NCBI RefSeq assembly: GCF_004405125.1
Contig: NZ_SORX01000003.1
Span: forward strand, 354,297 to 418,296
DNA from: Jeotgalibacillus salarius
GTDB lineage: Bacteria > Bacillota > Bacilli > Bacillales > Jeotgalibacillaceae
DNA length: 64,000 nucleotides
Direction of reading: 5' to 3'
The notes below the pieces were generated by a model. That model did not search any database, was not told the DNA's origin, and saw only the letters and a program-made list of their open reading frames with translations. Below, in pieces: positions 1 through 8,502 of the stretch; position 1 is the first letter of the stretch; every line of letters begins with the position of its first letter. Made by a program: the position numbers and the translations under genes.

Positions 1-542
1 TCGAATCCAATCGTCCCTGTAAATTCAAACTTTTCATCAGATCCCGCAATATTAAAGTCAGTTTTTGCATCTATTTCATACTGACTCTTTGGAAACTCAA
101 GTGTGCCCATTTGTGTAAACACTTTATCTGAATAAGGTTCACCCGGCATCCCTTCTACATAGCTGCCACCCGAGAAATGATAATCATGCGTAATGGTTTC
201 TCCTGATTCAATTGTGGTCGTAATCAGCGGCTGCTCCATGGCTGACTGAAACTCGTAATTCTCTGTGAGATTTTTCGTATCCAGCCAAAGCCAGGTACCA
301 CCGTGCTCAATATCAATATCCTTTTCACTGTTATTAGTCAATGTTGCTTTCACCCGGACTTTTTCACCCTTCTGATAAATGTCTTTTTCTGAAATCAGCC
401 GAAAATCAAAGGTTGCATCTCCATCTTCTGCTTCTATCGTGTAATCCGACTCTGCAGCAGAATCCCCCGAGGAACTCCCATCACTATCAGTACCACATGC
501 ACTTAACATGAATATGCAGCTCAAACCAAGTATGCGTTTCAT
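1..542 (-). CDS. Lipoprotein of unknown function, 3' end cut by the window edge
   Basis: The reading frame starts with ATG at 542 and stays open to the edge, so about 180 codons are visible and the C-terminus is missing. A short signal peptide ends in the lipobox LSAC, so a lipid-anchored extracellular protein is expected. A Ser/Gly/Asp-rich linker follows, then a beta-rich stretch containing ATLTNNSEKDI, reminiscent of Ig-like or BsuPI-like intracellular proteinase inhibitor folds, although I cannot assign the family. Just upstream on the same strand lies the unrelated gene ending at 607. The signal peptide is seen directly; the fold is inference. Confidence 0.8.
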   Translation of the reverse strand, partial: MKRILGLSCIFMLSACGTDSDGSSSGDSAAESDYTIEAEDGDATFDFRLISEKDIYQKGEKVRVKATLTNNSEKDIDIEHGGTWLWLDTKNLTENYEFQSAMEQPLITTTIESGETITHDYHFSGGSYVEGMPGEPYSDKVFTQMGTLEFPKSQYEIDAKTDFNIAGSDEKFEFTGTIGF

Positions 543-606
543 AAGTCTACCCCCTTTCCGAATGTCAAAAGCACTATATAAATTAGACTATTCAGAAAGA
601 GAAAGG

Positions 607-1179
607 TTACAGTATATCAGGTGTTCTTTCACTCCATTCAATGACCTCAGCTTTAGAGACATCCACCATTCCATGACTCATCACATGAGGAACAAAGTGA
701 AACAGACCAAATCTCCTCTCTTTTGAATCCTGTTCTTTGAAATAATTCAGCGTATCCTCGGGAAGTTCAGTCAGTTCCTGATAATGATCAAGTTTCAGAA
801 ATTCAACTTCCTCAGGCCTGATTTCTGCTGTCGGACCCTGATAGTCCTTTGCATTATAGGTGTATATCACACTTTGATTCTTGCTGAGTGCTGTAATTGG
901 AATGCGGAAAAATCGTATGTTGTCCGGAATATCCATACCAGCTTTTTTTAAAGCCTCGTAGAGATAGTTGGGGTGCATGGGAAGAAAAAATACAACGTCA
1001 TTCCAAAGACAATTCAGATGAGGAATCCTTCTTCCGAGCAGCTTTGCTCTGTCTGGATGATCGAAGTATTTCCTGCTATGTAAGGTGTATAGTGTTTTAT
1101 TATGATCTTGCATTTTGTTTAAGGGAATTAGCGTTTCACCGTACATGCTTTTTGGAACCATGTGATAGATGTATTGCAT
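607..1179 (-). CDS. Conserved hypothetical protein (about 190 aa)
   Basis: No family is recognised with confidence. The protein is soluble, without signal peptide or membrane segment, and rich in aromatic and charged residues. Two in-frame ATGs lie 6 bases apart. AGGAGG sits one base before the first (1185) but seven bases before the second (1179), so 1179 is chosen, giving a protein starting MQYIYHMVP. It sounds like the 'group-specific' Bacillus proteins of unknown role. The upstream gene on the same strand is a cupin 20 bases away, so the two may be co-transcribed. Confidence 0.75.
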   Translation of the reverse strand: MQYIYHMVPKSMYGETLIPLNKMQDHNKTLYTLHSRKYFDHPDRAKLLGRRIPHLNCLWNDVVFFLPMHPNYLYEALKKAGMDIPDNIRFFRIPITALSKNQSVIYTYNAKDYQGPTAEIRPEEVEFLKLDHYQELTELPEDTLNYFKEQDSKERRFGLFHFVPHVMSHGMVDVSKAEVIEWSERTPDIL

Positions 1180-1201
1180 ATGCATTCCTCCTCATTGATG
1201 C

Positions 1202-1540
1202 TCATTCTGATAGGTTTAAGTGAATATGATTAACATCTAACGCAGTCAGCCCCGATGCTGAAATGGTCTCATGCCACTCGCCCTGCTCCCAAAAGACCGC
1301 ATGTCCTTTCATCACCGGTTGATACTTTCTGTTCTCACTGCACACTTCTCCTTCGCCACTTAGAATCAATATGAACTGTGCCACTGTAGCCTGATGAAAA
1401 CCTATTACGCCGCCTGCTTCCAATGTGACAAATGATGTTTTTATTTCTCCTGCTAATGAAAAAATCGGGTTGAGCAAAAAATCAGAATCAAAATGCGTGA
1501 CATGCTTCGCTACTTCTTTTTCTATCTTAAAAATTTTCAT
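1202..1540 (-). CDS. Cupin-domain protein
   Basis: A 112-residue single-domain cupin beta-barrel. The first cupin motif is partly visible around GVIGFHQATVAQFILIL (roughly residues 47-63), followed by the Gly-rich turn LSGEGEV, and the second motif lies around GHAVFWEQGEWHETIS. Only some of the usual metal-binding His/Glu are present, so the ligand and activity are open. GGGAGGTG lies correctly spaced from ATG 1540; a GTG at 1549 overlaps that ribosome site and is less likely. Cupins this small are often sugar- or small-ligand-binding proteins; the exact role cannot be given. Confidence 0.8.
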   Translation of the reverse strand: MKIFKIEKEVAKHVTHFDSDFLLNPIFSLAGEIKTSFVTLEAGGVIGFHQATVAQFILILSGEGEVCSENRKYQPVMKGHAVFWEQGEWHETISASGLTALDVNHIHLNLSE

Positions 1541-1662
1541 GCTGCCCACCTCCCTGTTTTACAAGTATATGGGGTGTTACGAAGAAATACAGGACTGAAA
1601 ATGGAATTTTTTATGTGGTATAATGGATTTAGACAAAAAGGTGATTGGACGGAGATGAAACC

Positions 1663-1908
1663 ATGATATTAAAGCTGATCAGAATAACTGCTGCCGTAGT
1701 GACCTTTGCCTTTGCGCTGCATAGTTCAATCACAGAAAGCCATTTGTATATAGGCTGGATGATGTTATCTCTCGGCGTAATGATGCTCGCAATGGGGATT
1801 GAAGAAATTCAGAAAGATAAGAAGTGGATTGGCTACGTAAGTTTAGGAGCTTTTGTTCTGATTAGTAGTACCGGGATTGAACAGCTCATCCAACTATATA
1901 AACAATAA
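1663..1908 (+). CDS. Small membrane protein, DUF3953-like
   Basis: About 81 residues with three hydrophobic segments (roughly residues 5-20, 28-45 and 55-75) and a short lysine-rich loop between the last two. The size and pattern fit the DUF3953 family of Bacillus membrane proteins, function unknown. ATG 1663 is preceded by GGAG at 1651 with an 8-base gap. A TTG at 1645 would be too close to AAAGGTG. It stands alone between convergent or differently oriented neighbours. Confidence 0.75.
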   Translation: MILKLIRITAAVVTFAFALHSSITESHLYIGWMMLSLGVMMLAMGIEEIQKDKKWIGYVSLGAFVLISSTGIEQLIQLYKQ

Positions 1909-1924
1909 AAAAGCCGAACTCATG

Positions 1925-2119
1925 CTATGCCAGCCATGAATTCTGCTTTTTAGATTTTTCCTTCATTTCTTCAATCTGCCGCTTCTTTTCACGATAAGTC
2001 AGCCACAATCCAAATCCCGCCACTACTGAAAATAGTGGAATCGTTACAAAATCACTCACAGGTGTAATCGATCCCAAAACCAGGATTGCAAAACCCACAA
2101 CAAGTATAAACATACCCAT
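1925..2119 (-). CDS. Small two-helix membrane protein
   Basis: About 64 residues: two transmembrane helices (GMFILVVGFAILVLG and a second around FSVVAGFGLWL) followed by a charged, lysine/glutamate-rich cytoplasmic tail. ATG 2119 has AAAGGGGTGG upstream; a longer TTG start at 2140 would overlap the preceding phosphotransferase gene. It lies directly downstream of that gene (end 2137), so co-transcription with the GNAT-phosphotransferase pair is likely. No function is known to me. Confidence 0.7.
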   Translation of the reverse strand: MGMFILVVGFAILVLGSITPVSDFVTIPLFSVVAGFGLWLTYREKKRQIEEMKEKSKKQNSWLA

Positions 2120-2136
2120 TCTCCCACCCCTTTCAC

Positions 2137-2928
2137 TCAAAAAAACTCATACAATCCATTCTCAAAATAATTAAACTCCTTAGAACTCAGACGAAATCTC
2201 TCATACCCCTCGTAAAAAGCTTCAGTCAACTCACTGTCAGCCATTACTTTTCTAAGCGCCAGTGCCACATCATACCTCGGATCTCCAACAGTCATACCAG
2301 CTACATCTATAAATAATGAGACTTTACCTTCCGTGACCATCACATTATCTGTTGTACAGTCTCCGTGAATCAGAGTCTGTCTGATCTCAGGAAGCGAATT
2401 TATCTTTAGCTTTTCAAACAGGACTCTGTCTCCATCACACTCTCCCGCCTCAAGATACCGCTCCGCTCTCTTCAGCTCACCTTCAAGCCAATTGATGTTC
2501 CAGTTAAAATGAGGTGATGATGTCCCATGAAGCCTTCCCAACAGCTTTCCAAAACTCTTCATCAGATGTTTTTTCTCATTCTTACTGCCCGCATCCCTCA
2601 ATGCTTTTGTCAGCGTAACTCTTTTTTCAAACGTCATCAAGAGGTGATTTTGGTCAGCCGCCTCTATGTAATCAATATAGAATGGTACAGGAATTTCATG
2701 CTGACCCTTAAGATTTTTCAGCACTTCAGCTTCTGTCTTCAGCCATTCACGGTATTTTTCTTTAAATGAGCTTTTCAAAATATACAAACCATTTTCTGCT
2801 GAAATTTTATGTACAGTCGAAGTCCATCCCTGATCATCCAGCAGATCAACCTGATGAATTCGGCCAGTTGATTTTTCAATGTTACTCAGCAATTCTTCAT
2901 TAATGTTGAACTTTAATCCCCTTGTCAA
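2137..2928 (-). CDS. Aminoglycoside phosphotransferase-like (APH) family kinase
   Basis: A 263-residue protein of the APH/choline-kinase fold. The catalytic loop is LIHGDCTTDNVMV (HGD, with downstream N), followed by the metal site in LFIDVAG and a DPRYDVALAL motif, all in the expected order in the C-terminal half. The start chosen is TTG 2928, which overlaps the upstream GNAT stop codon (TTGA) and has GAGGG six or so bases upstream; this overlap implies translational coupling. The substrate is unknown; many such Bacillus proteins do not act on antibiotics. Confidence 0.85.
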   Translation of the reverse strand: MTRGLKFNINEELLSNIEKSTGRIHQVDLLDDQGWTSTVHKISAENGLYILKSSFKEKYREWLKTEAEVLKNLKGQHEIPVPFYIDYIEAADQNHLLMTFEKRVTLTKALRDAGSKNEKKHLMKSFGKLLGRLHGTSSPHFNWNINWLEGELKRAERYLEAGECDGDRVLFEKLKINSLPEIRQTLIHGDCTTDNVMVTEGKVSLFIDVAGMTVGDPRYDVALALRKVMADSELTEAFYEGYERFRLSSKEFNYFENGLYEFF

Positions 2929-3386
2929 CGGTGTCCCTCTTCTCTCGCTTTGATGTAACCGTAATAGGCACATGTCCCATTTTGAGACAGGTCCTTCACT
3001 TCAAAACCACATTTCTGATAAAACGGAAAGTTATTTGCTGAGGTGTGTGCAAACCAGTCGCCGTGAGGAAGCTTTTGAAGACACAGCTCTACCAACTTAC
3101 TGGCAACGCCACTTCCTCTGTAATCGGTGGATACTACGAGATCCATGATATTCGCTGCCATTACCTGATCTGAAATTACTCTGATCATCCCGACCATTCT
3201 GTCATGATCCCAGACAGTAAACGCCCAGGTTGAGTTTTCAAAGATCAGTGTAAATTTTTCTTTTTGCCAGTCGGGAATCTGGCGCGACCAGCCTGCTTCC
3301 TGAAACAATTTTTCCACTTCTTCTGCCGGTATTCCCTTTGTTCCCTCTCTGATCACCAGACCATTAAAATACTGATACAAAGTCAT
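2925..3386 (-). CDS. GNAT-family N-acetyltransferase
   Basis: About 153 residues with the acetyl-CoA pyrophosphate-binding motif DYRGSGVASKLVE (roughly residues 93-105) and the typical C-terminal NNFPFYQKCGFEV. It should transfer acetyl from acetyl-CoA to an amine; the acceptor is unknown. ATG 3386 has AGGAGGGG directly upstream and is preferred over TTG 3401. The stop overlaps the start of the APH-like gene by 4 bases, so the two form an operon and may act together on a small molecule. Confidence 0.88.
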   Translation of the reverse strand: MTLYQYFNGLVIREGTKGIPAEEVEKLFQEAGWSRQIPDWQKEKFTLIFENSTWAFTVWDHDRMVGMIRVISDQVMAANIMDLVVSTDYRGSGVASKLVELCLQKLPHGDWFAHTSANNFPFYQKCGFEVKDLSQNGTCAYYGYIKAREEGHR

Positions 3387-3488
3387 CCCCTCCTGCTTCA
3401 ACCTTTAATTCTCTACACAAGAAGGAATCTCCTTTTTTTAACAGAAATAATATATGAGAGTCATATATTACAAAATGAGGTGAACAGA

Positions 3489-3827
3489 TTGTTTTTCAGA
3501 AGAAAGCATTACATCATCAAAAGTTCATTTACTGAGCCTTTTAATGAGCATTTCAACAATACGAATCTCCCAAATCAGCTGAAGCACGGCTCGCGCCTGG
3601 TGGGCCGGTGGATGCGTGATCAGAAGGATGGCACGACTGAAGTGTTTGCGATTTGGGAATATGATAGCTATGAGGATTATGCAGCAATTGAGACTGCTAT
3701 CAAAAACGATCGCGAGCATGTTGCAAGAATAAAGAAATGGTATGAGTTGCATGGAGGCAGAGACCATGTGTTGAGTGAGTATATACTTGAGGTGAAAAAC
3801 GAAGTGCTGGAGGATACAGTCAGTTAA
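3489..3827 (+). CDS. NIPSNAP-family protein
   Basis: About 112 residues resembling small NIPSNAP/dimeric alpha-beta barrel proteins: the stretch VFAIWEYDSYEDYAAIE and the following RIKKWYELHG are typical. The most likely start is TTG 3489, with GAGGTGA about 6 bases upstream; the frame is open further upstream but that part overlaps the GNAT on the other strand and lacks a ribosome site. Function in bacteria is unclear; some members bind small aromatic ligands or haem-like compounds. Confidence 0.78.
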   Translation: MFFRRKHYIIKSSFTEPFNEHFNNTNLPNQLKHGSRLVGRWMRDQKDGTTEVFAIWEYDSYEDYAAIETAIKNDREHVARIKKWYELHGGRDHVLSEYILEVKNEVLEDTVS

Positions 3828-3948
3828 ATAAAGGTTTTGTAAGCAACTCCTTTGACATTACCCTTCGATCTGTATTACCTTTAATCCCGACCTATTTAAT
3901 ATGACTTTAAGGTGTTAAATGAATAAATACTTTTTAGGAGGGATTTCA

Positions 3949-5172
3949 TTGAAAAAGATCTGGAAAGGCTATCTGGATGCTTCGCTGATTCTGAAGATCA
4001 CGATTGCCCTTGTCATTGGTGCAGCAGTCGGTTTTATTTTCGGTGAGCAGGCATCCGTTCTGACACCGCTTGGCGATCTGCTGATGAATCTGCTGAATTT
4101 CGTCATTCTGCCGCTGATCTTATTTACACTGATCGTTGGGGTAAATCAGACAAAGATTAATTCTCTTGGCCGCATGGGCGGGAAAGTATTTCTATACTAT
4201 GCTGCAACTTCGGCACTTGCGATTATCGTGGGGCTGACTGTTGCTTCTCTATTTTCGCCTGGAACCGGCATGACACTTGATACAAGCGAGACTTTTGAAG
4301 CACCGGAGAATCCCGGTATTGTAAGTGTATTGCTGAGTATTGTACCGTCAAATATTGTTACAGCATTCTCTGAATTCAATCTGCTGGGCATTATTTTTAC
4401 AGCGATCGTATTCGGGATTGCAATCTCTTACCTTCGTTCAAAAGAAGAAACGCAAGCACTTGGTGAACAGGTATACAGTGTCGCAAATGGACTGAATGAA
4501 GCGACGATGTTTATCGTGAGAGGCGTGCTTCAATACGTACCAATCGGTGTATTTGCAATCGTTGCAAATACAGTCGGAACGCAGGGTACAGGCATTCTGG
4601 TTGAGCTCTGGAACGTGGTCATGGTGCTGTATGTAGGAATTGCCGTACAGATTTCACTCTATATTTTAGTGCTGGTACTGTTCAAAATCAGTCCGGCTGC
4701 TTTCTTCAGAGAAGCCAGAACACCAATGCTGACTGCTTTTGCTACGCAAAGCAGTTCGGGCACGCTGCCATTGACGCTGAATGCAGCGAAGAACCTTGGA
4801 CTTTCAAAAAGCTTATATGGCTTCAGCCTGCCGCTTGGCGCAACGATTAACATGGACGGTGCAGCGATTCGGATTGCAGTATCTGCCGTCTTTGCAGCAA
4901 ATGTAGTCGGACAGCCGCTCGGATTTACTGAAATGCTGATGGTCGTACTCGTCGGAACGCTCGCTTCAATCGGAACAGCAGGTGTACCAGGCGCTGGTAT
5001 TGTGATGATCGCGACAGTATTTGCCCAGCTCGGTCTGCCAATGGAAGCTGTTGCACTGCTTGCAGCCATTGATGTGCTTGTTGGAATGGGTGCTACGATG
5101 CTGAATGTGACGGGAGATCTTGTGGGGTCCAATGTGATTAATAAAACTGAAGAAAAGAAGAAAGCTGCTTAA
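3949..5172 (+). CDS. Dicarboxylate/amino acid:cation symporter (DAACS family)
   Basis: A 407-residue integral membrane protein of the SDF (sodium:dicarboxylate symporter) family, close to the usual 400-430. It has the two re-entrant hairpin signatures: the serine-rich QSSSGTLPLT and, later, ATINMDGAAIRIA (NMDG motif) in the substrate and sodium binding core. It imports glutamate, aspartate, C4-dicarboxylates or small neutral amino acids with Na+ or H+; the exact substrate is not decidable by eye. TTG 3949 follows TAGGAGGG; an upstream ATG at 3919 lacks such a site. A hairpin terminator follows at 5180. Confidence 0.93.
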   Translation: MKKIWKGYLDASLILKITIALVIGAAVGFIFGEQASVLTPLGDLLMNLLNFVILPLILFTLIVGVNQTKINSLGRMGGKVFLYYAATSALAIIVGLTVASLFSPGTGMTLDTSETFEAPENPGIVSVLLSIVPSNIVTAFSEFNLLGIIFTAIVFGIAISYLRSKEETQALGEQVYSVANGLNEATMFIVRGVLQYVPIGVFAIVANTVGTQGTGILVELWNVVMVLYVGIAVQISLYILVLVLFKISPAAFFREARTPMLTAFATQSSSGTLPLTLNAAKNLGLSKSLYGFSLPLGATINMDGAAIRIAVSAVFAANVVGQPLGFTEMLMVVLVGTLASIGTAGVPGAGIVMIATVFAQLGLPMEAVALLAAIDVLVGMGATMLNVTGDLVGSNVINKTEEKKKAA

Positions 5173-5179
5173 TATGAAG

Positions 5180-5207
5180 AGCTGTCCTTTAATGGGGCAG
5201 CTTTTTC
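5180..5207 (+). terminator. Rho-independent terminator of the symporter gene
   Basis: AGCTGTCC pairs with GGGCAGCT (one G-U pair) across a short loop and is followed by TTTTTC, eight bases after the symporter stop codon. Confidence 0.75.
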
Positions 5208-5280
5208 ATTTATGATCAAGATGGTGTAACTTACATACATAGAATCCGTATATACCATTATTCATTTTTTGGAGGACTAC

Positions 5281-6108
5281 ATGAAACGTAAAAAATGGCT
5301 CCTACTTTTAATTGTGATATCTTTTCTGATTTTCTATCTATATGATCAAAATAACACTCTTACTAAAAGTTCATATACAGTCAGCTCTGACAAAATATCT
5401 GACAGCTTTGATGACTTTAAGATTCTGCACCTGTCTGACCTGCACAATAAGTCTTTCGGTCAAAATCAGCAGAAGCTGGTTGATGAAGTCAAAGAGTCTG
5501 AACCGGATATCATCGTGATCACAGGCGACATCATTGATGAAAGACGGTATGATGAAGAACCCGCTTTAACACTTGCGGAAGAAATGGTGCAGCTCGCTCC
5601 TGTTTATTATGTATCGGGAAATCATGAAATGCGTTCAGGAAAATATGATCGTCTAAGATCGAAACTGATTGATATTGGCGTCAATGTTCTTACAAACGAA
5701 ACCACCACATTTTCATTTAACGACGCCAGTATACAGATAGCAGGCATTGAAGACCCTTCTCCTTCAAATGCGAACACCACCGCAATCAATCTTCAACAGA
5801 CATTTATAGAAGCTGAAAGCGAACAATTTACTGTATTGCTGGCACATAGACCCGAATGGTTCTCTCTTTACCGCGATTATCAGCCCGACCTGATTCTCTC
5901 AGGACACGCACACGGCGGACAGATCAGACTCCCATTTTTCGGAGCCCTCATCGCTCCGAACCAAGGGCTCTTTCCTGAATATACTTCAGGGGTTCATGAA
6001 GAGGATGAATCCACCCTCATTATCAGCCGTGGCCTTGGAAACAGCCTTTTCCCCTTCAGAATTAATAACCACCCTGAAGTGGTAGAAATTATTCTCCAAC
6101 AAAGTTAG
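5281..6108 (+). CDS. Membrane-anchored metallophosphoesterase (YkuE-like)
   Basis: About 275 residues: an N-terminal membrane anchor ([17 protein letters not shown]) followed by a calcineurin-like phosphoesterase domain. All metal-site motifs are visible in order: LHLSDLH, ITGDIID, SGNHE, LLAHRPE and SGHAHGGQ. The family hydrolyses phosphomonoesters or phosphodiesters, and B. subtilis YkuE is an exported relative. ATG 5281 with GGAGG nine bases ahead is chosen over the TTG at 5269. The Nudix gene follows within 30 bases, so the two are probably co-transcribed. Confidence 0.88.
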   Translation: MKRKKWLLLLIVISFLIFYLYDQNNTLTKSSYTVSSDKISDSFDDFKILHLSDLHNKSFGQNQQKLVDEVKESEPDIIVITGDIIDERRYDEEPALTLAEEMVQLAPVYYVSGNHEMRSGKYDRLRSKLIDIGVNVLTNETTTFSFNDASIQIAGIEDPSPSNANTTAINLQQTFIEAESEQFTVLLAHRPEWFSLYRDYQPDLILSGHAHGGQIRLPFFGALIAPNQGLFPEYTSGVHEEDESTLIISRGLGNSLFPFRINNHPEVVEIILQQS

Positions 6109-6134
6109 ATTTGTATATTAAAAGGAGTGGAATG

Positions 6135-6557
6135 ATGAAAAGAGTAGATGTAGTGTATTCGTTGATTGTTGATGAAAAAGAAGAAAATGTACTGGTGGTC
6201 AATAACATTAAATATGACAACTGGTCTTTGCCGGGTGGCTCTGTTGAACAGGGGGAAACAATGGCTGAAGCGGCAGTAAGGGAAGCCCGGGAAGAAACCG
6301 GATTGAATGTTGAACTCGGCCGCATTCTGACGGTGAATGAAGCTTTTATGATAAACGATCAGCATCATGCGATCTTTATTACCTTTGCCGCCAGCATAAC
6401 AGGTGGTGACATTGAGATTCAGGATACAGAAACAGTCGCAAATGTGAAATGGATGAGTTTAAGTGAGGCTGATCAATTGATGCCTTATTACAAGGGTGGT
6501 TTGAAGCAATTGCTCAAGGGTGCTGCTCCTTATGTGTTTCAGGGGGAAGTGAATTAG
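6135..6557 (+). CDS. Nudix hydrolase
   Basis: About 140 residues with a complete Nudix box: [18 protein letters not shown] continuing into REETGL (pattern GX5EX7REUXEEXGU). It should hydrolyse a nucleoside diphosphate linked to another moiety; the substrate is unknown. Two consecutive ATGs (6132, 6135) lie behind AAAGGAG; the second has the better spacing. It follows the metallophosphoesterase gene closely and is separated from the permease by a regulated promoter region. Confidence 0.87.
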   Translation: MKRVDVVYSLIVDEKEENVLVVNNIKYDNWSLPGGSVEQGETMAEAAVREAREETGLNVELGRILTVNEAFMINDQHHAIFITFAASITGGDIEIQDTETVANVKWMSLSEADQLMPYYKGGLKQLLKGAAPYVFQGEVN

Positions 6558-6598
6558 AGACCTTTACAGCCGGAATGATGACTGTTATTTTTTTCTGG

Positions 6599-6633
6599 CT
6601 CTGCATAACTTCTGCAAACTTTGTGGGTAAAGC
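6599..6633 (+). promoter_or_regulatory. Putative response-regulator box and promoter of the amino-acid permease
   Basis: CTCTGCA (6599-6605) and TTCTGCA (6610-6616) repeat with an 11-bp period; a weaker TTGTGGG falls one period further (6621-6627) and is followed at once by a -10-like TAAAGC (6628-6633). The same geometry occurs before the histidine kinase at 8443 and ydhK at 11236. Seen in sequence; assignment to the local OmpR-type regulator is inference. Confidence 0.6.
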
Positions 6634-6654
6634 ACTCACAAAGGAGTTGATCGC

Positions 6655-7953
6655 ATGAGTGATTATAAGAAAAATAGTATTACATTAACTGGAGCTGTTG
6701 GGCTTGGAACCGGTGTGATGATCAGTGCCGGCATTTTCGCTTTGCTCGGGCAGGTGGCTGAACTCTCTGGGGCATGGTTTCCGCTAATGTTTATCGCAGG
6801 TGGTATTGCCACAGCATTCAGCGCTTATACCTATATTAAAATGAGCAACGAATACCCTTCTGCCGGAGGAATCGGTATGTTTCTCGTAAAGGCATATGGT
6901 GAAACCACTGTGACAGCGGGTGCTGCCTTACTGATGGCACTTTCTATGGTGATTAACCAGAGCCTTGTCGCAAGAACTTTTGGTACATATACGCTTCAGT
7001 TATTCGGCACGGATTCCGGAAGCTGGCTTGTACCTGTTCTTGGTGTCGGCTTACTGGCAATTGCTTTTCTGATTAATATTGCAGGCAATTCATTTATTCA
7101 GACATTTACTTCAATTATGTCACTGCTGAAAATCGTTGGGTTATCTATTTTTGCTATCGCAGGTTTATGGGCAGCAGGCTTCTCTTTTGAAGCAGCAGAG
7201 CCCGGTGGAAATCCCCCTGACCTGTCTCCTGCAAGTTATATCGCTGCAATTGCACTGACTATTTTAGCCTTTAAAGGTTTTACCACGATCACAAACAGTG
7301 GATCTGAAATCAAAGAACCTAAAAAAAATGTAGGTCGTGCGATTATGATTTCAATCGCAATCAGCCTTTCTGTCTATATACTCTTGGCATGGGCAGTTTC
7401 AGGGAGTCTTTCTATCACAGAGATTATTGAAACAAAGGACTATGCACTTGCTGAAGCAGCAAGGCCTGCTTTTGGGAGCTTAGGTGTCTGGTTTACGGTT
7501 ATTATCGCGATTTTAGCAACAGTATCAGGTATTATTGCCAGTGTTTTTGCCGTTTCTAGAATGCTTGCGATGCTGACTGATATGAAGCTCATTCCACACA
7601 GACACTTTGGTATGCCGGGTGATATTCAAAAGCATACCCTTGTTTACACCATTGTCTTTGCGATGGCACTCACGATTTTATTCGATTTGAGCAGAATTGC
7701 TGCAATCGGGGTTATTCTGTATCTCGTCATGGATATGATCATCCATTGGGGCGTTCTGAAAAAACTGAAAGGTAAAGTAAAGGCAAACCGCGGAATTGTG
7801 ACAACTGCACTGTTGATCGATGCAGTTGTGCTGAGTGCTTTCGTCTGGGTTAAATTGCAGCAGGATTGGCTAATCGTGGTCGTAGCTGTAGTGATTACTT
7901 TACTCACTTTTGTCGGGGAGAAATTCTTTCTAAAATCAGTTAGCCAGGATTAA
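6655..7953 (+). CDS. APC-family amino-acid permease
   Basis: A 432-residue, roughly 12-helix transporter of the amino acid-polyamine-organocation superfamily. The N-terminal glycine-rich motif GLGTGVMISAGIFALLGQ (helix 1 unwound region) and the conserved helix-6 region ILAFKGFTTITNSGSEIKEP are clear. Substrate unknown. ATG 6655 is preceded by AAGGAG. Upstream lies a repeat box shared with the two-component system and ydhK, which suggests control by the same regulator. A strong hairpin terminator follows. Confidence 0.9.
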   Translation: MSDYKKNSITLTGAVGLGTGVMISAGIFALLGQVAELSGAWFPLMFIAGGIATAFSAYTYIKMSNEYPSAGGIGMFLVKAYGETTVTAGAALLMALSMVINQSLVARTFGTYTLQLFGTDSGSWLVPVLGVGLLAIAFLINIAGNSFIQTFTSIMSLLKIVGLSIFAIAGLWAAGFSFEAAEPGGNPPDLSPASYIAAIALTILAFKGFTTITNSGSEIKEPKKNVGRAIMISIAISLSVYILLAWAVSGSLSITEIIETKDYALAEAARPAFGSLGVWFTVIIAILATVSGIIASVFAVSRMLAMLTDMKLIPHRHFGMPGDIQKHTLVYTIVFAMALTILFDLSRIAAIGVILYLVMDMIIHWGVLKKLKGKVKANRGIVTTALLIDAVVLSAFVWVKLQQDWLIVVVAVVITLLTFVGEKFFLKSVSQD

Positions 7954-7977
7954 GAAATGTTTATTCACATCGAAGAA

Positions 7978-8009
7978 ACCGGTGCGCAACATATGCGTAC
8001 CGGCTTTTT
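7978..8009 (+). terminator. Rho-independent terminator of the permease gene
   Basis: ACCGGTGCGCA pairs with TGCGTACCGG (one G-U pair) around an ACATA loop and is followed by CTTTTTC. It lies between the permease and the convergent Csp3-like gene and may serve both. Confidence 0.85.
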
Positions 8010-8024
8010 CATGTATAGGTGATA

Positions 8025-8351
8025 TTAAACTGCCATCTTACGGCATTCCTCTGCACATTTACGGCAAGCTTCCGCACACTGCTGGCAGTGGTCATGGTCA
8101 TGCTTTGCACATTCATCTGCACACGATTCACAGATCTCTGCACATAACCCGCAAATCTCACGTAAATGAGGGCTGTTTGTCTGCATCGCTGTGATTGCAA
8201 GTGCACATGCATCTGCACATTCACGGTCTGAACGGATACAATCCGCCATCATCTTAACATCCTCTTCACTCAGGCAGGCATCAAAACAATGATTGCAGGC
8301 TTCGAGACACTTCTTACAAGCTTCAAGACAATCCTGGAATTGCTGATTCAT
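8025..8351 (-). CDS. yhjQ: Cytosolic copper-storage protein, Csp3/YhjQ type (four-helix, Cys-rich)
   Basis: A 108-residue protein with 19 cysteines, nearly all in CxxxC or CxxC spacing along predicted helices (for example CLEACKKCLEACNHCFDAC), plus an HDHDHC cluster near the C-terminus. Length and cysteine number match the B. subtilis Csp3 (YhjQ) type, whose four-helix bundle core binds many Cu(I) ions in the cytosol; no signal peptide is present. TAGGAGG precedes the ATG. The gene is divergent from a two-component system and near a YdhK-type lipoprotein, which supports a metal-handling context. Confidence 0.88.
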   Translation of the reverse strand: MNQQFQDCLEACKKCLEACNHCFDACLSEEDVKMMADCIRSDRECADACALAITAMQTNSPHLREICGLCAEICESCADECAKHDHDHCQQCAEACRKCAEECRKMAV

Positions 8352-8403
8352 TTTATCTCCTCCTAAAATCGTTTCTAATTAAGCATTTCCCTTTCAAATT
8401 TCT

Positions 8404-8418
8404 GTTAAACGATTTAAC
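8404..8418. promoter_or_regulatory. Palindrome between the copper-storage gene and the kinase gene
   Basis: GTTAAACGATTTAAC: six-base arms GTTAAA/TTTAAC around CGA. A related AAACGATTT on the other strand lies at 8375-8383. Position in the divergent promoter region makes it a candidate operator for the Csp3-type gene; no binding protein is assigned. Confidence 0.4.
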
Positions 8419-8442
8419 CTAAATCCATGAAAAGTCCTGCCT

Positions 8443-8477
8443 TTCTGCATATTTTCTGCACAAAATCTGCGTATACT
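8443..8477 (+). promoter_or_regulatory. Putative autoregulatory box and promoter of the two-component system
   Basis: TTCTGCA at 8443-8449 and again at 8454-8460 (11-bp period), a third weaker copy ATCTGCG at 8465-8471, then the -10 box TATACT at 8472-8477. No good -35 box is present, as expected of an activator-dependent promoter. Geometry is the same as before the permease (6599) and ydhK (11236). Confidence 0.65.
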
Positions 8478-8502
8478 TGAGACATGAAATGAGGTGTGGA
8501 CC

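Noticed and set aside
2137..2928. Aminoglycoside resistance gene
   Set aside because: The fold matches APH, but chromosomal context and coupling with a GNAT give no evidence for an antibiotic substrate; the same holds for 41554-42354.
3264..3488. Long N-terminal extension of the NIPSNAP gene
   Set aside because: It overlaps the GNAT gene on the other strand, has no ribosome site and looks like non-coding translation.
4659..5132. Long minus-strand open frame inside the symporter gene
   Set aside because: Shadow of the codon pattern of the symporter gene; no ribosome site or plausible protein features.
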